Shown here: piece after piece, positions 5,200-5,339 of the stretch
How positions within the stretch are numbered: the stretch's first letter is position 1
Layout: each line of letters starts with the position of its first letter
Assembly: GCA_027063105.1 (NCBI GenBank)
Contig: JAMOSL010000171.1
Span: 1-5,339 of the forward strand
DNA from: Campylobacteraceae bacterium
Lineage (GTDB): Bacteria > Campylobacterota > Campylobacteria > Campylobacterales > Sulfurovaceae
Direction: 5' to 3'
Length of the DNA: 5,339 nucleotides
Position numbers and translations under genes: made by a program
Notes under the pieces: model-generated
What the model was told of the DNA's origin: nothing
The model's database searches: none
Seen by the model: only the letters and a program-made list of their open reading frames with translations

Positions 5200-5339
5200 T
5201 TAAATTATTCTAAAGAAACTACTTCCACTACCCGAAAAGTACCAACCTTCTTGATAATAATCTTTTAATTTTGGATAAATATCGCAACCAGCTATATATA
5301 AATCGTTTAATAAAATAGGTTCTTTAATTTTTTTAATAA
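5200..5339 (-). CDS. ispE: 4-diphosphocytidyl-2-C-methyl-D-erythritol kinase, C-terminal 45 residues (partial)
   Basis: IspE phosphorylates CDP-methylerythritol in the non-mevalonate (MEP) pathway that makes isoprenoid precursors in the cytoplasm. Only the last 45 complete codons plus stop (TAA, 5202-5200) are in the window; the start lies beyond the right edge. The visible part has the family's NDLY...YPKLKDYY pattern (about 11-28 of the fragment) followed by the glycine-rich GHMP-kinase motif SGSGSSFF (35-42), and ends with RII shortly after, as in the short campylobacterotan forms. The known ispE-smpB neighbourhood in Helicobacter also fits. The fragment is too short for every catalytic residue to be seen, but the motif and context make IspE much likelier than another GHMP kinase. 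Confidence 0.85.
   Translation of the reverse strand, partial: IKKIKEPILLNDLYIAGCDIYPKLKDYYQEGWYFSGSGSSFFRII

Noticed and set aside
1..5339. Mobile element, prophage, CRISPR array, or toxin-antitoxin pair
   Set aside because: No transposase, integrase, terminal repeats, regularly spaced repeats or small paired genes are visible; the endolysin-like amidase stands alone without holin or phage neighbours.

Overview
This 5.3 kb window is AT-rich (roughly 30% G+C by eye) and densely coded, almost all of it on the minus strand. It looks like chromosomal core sequence from a campylobacterotan (epsilonproteobacterial) bacterium, most like the Arcobacter/Sulfurimonas side of the phylum. The supports are the protein flavour, the very low G+C, the extended -10 promoters (TGnTATAAT) without a clear -35, and an ispE gene close to smpB (I recall Helicobacter having csrA-ispE-smpB). 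The genus is inferred from the sequence's character, not from a search.

Left part (1-2106, minus strand): a three-gene unit read right to left. It holds a zinc N-acetylmuramoyl-L-alanine amidase with two peptidoglycan-binding domains, a secreted protein consisting only of an AMIN domain, and hisD (histidinol dehydrogenase), which runs off the left edge. The amidase and AMIN genes overlap by 8 bases. The amidase has no export signal, while its neighbour has a signal peptide and the wall-targeting domain.

Middle (2107-2884): a short divergent control region, then the only plus-strand gene, an OmpR/PhoB-type response regulator with no kinase in view. Its 3' end overlaps the end of the opposing ymdB-like gene by 32 coding bases.

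Right part (2853-5339, minus strand): the 3' end of ispE (isoprenoid precursor synthesis), a membrane fatty acid desaturase with its own promoter, then smpB (trans-translation) and a YmdB-like phosphodiesterase, also with their own promoter. The desaturase looks inserted between ispE and smpB.

I see no mobile element, CRISPR array, tRNA, rRNA or clear intrinsic terminator. No stretch over 300 bases lacks a gene. No obviously new system is present. The best points for a second look are the amidase/AMIN pair, the hairpin that can hide the smpB ribosome binding site from read-through transcripts, and the placement of the oxygen-dependent desaturase.
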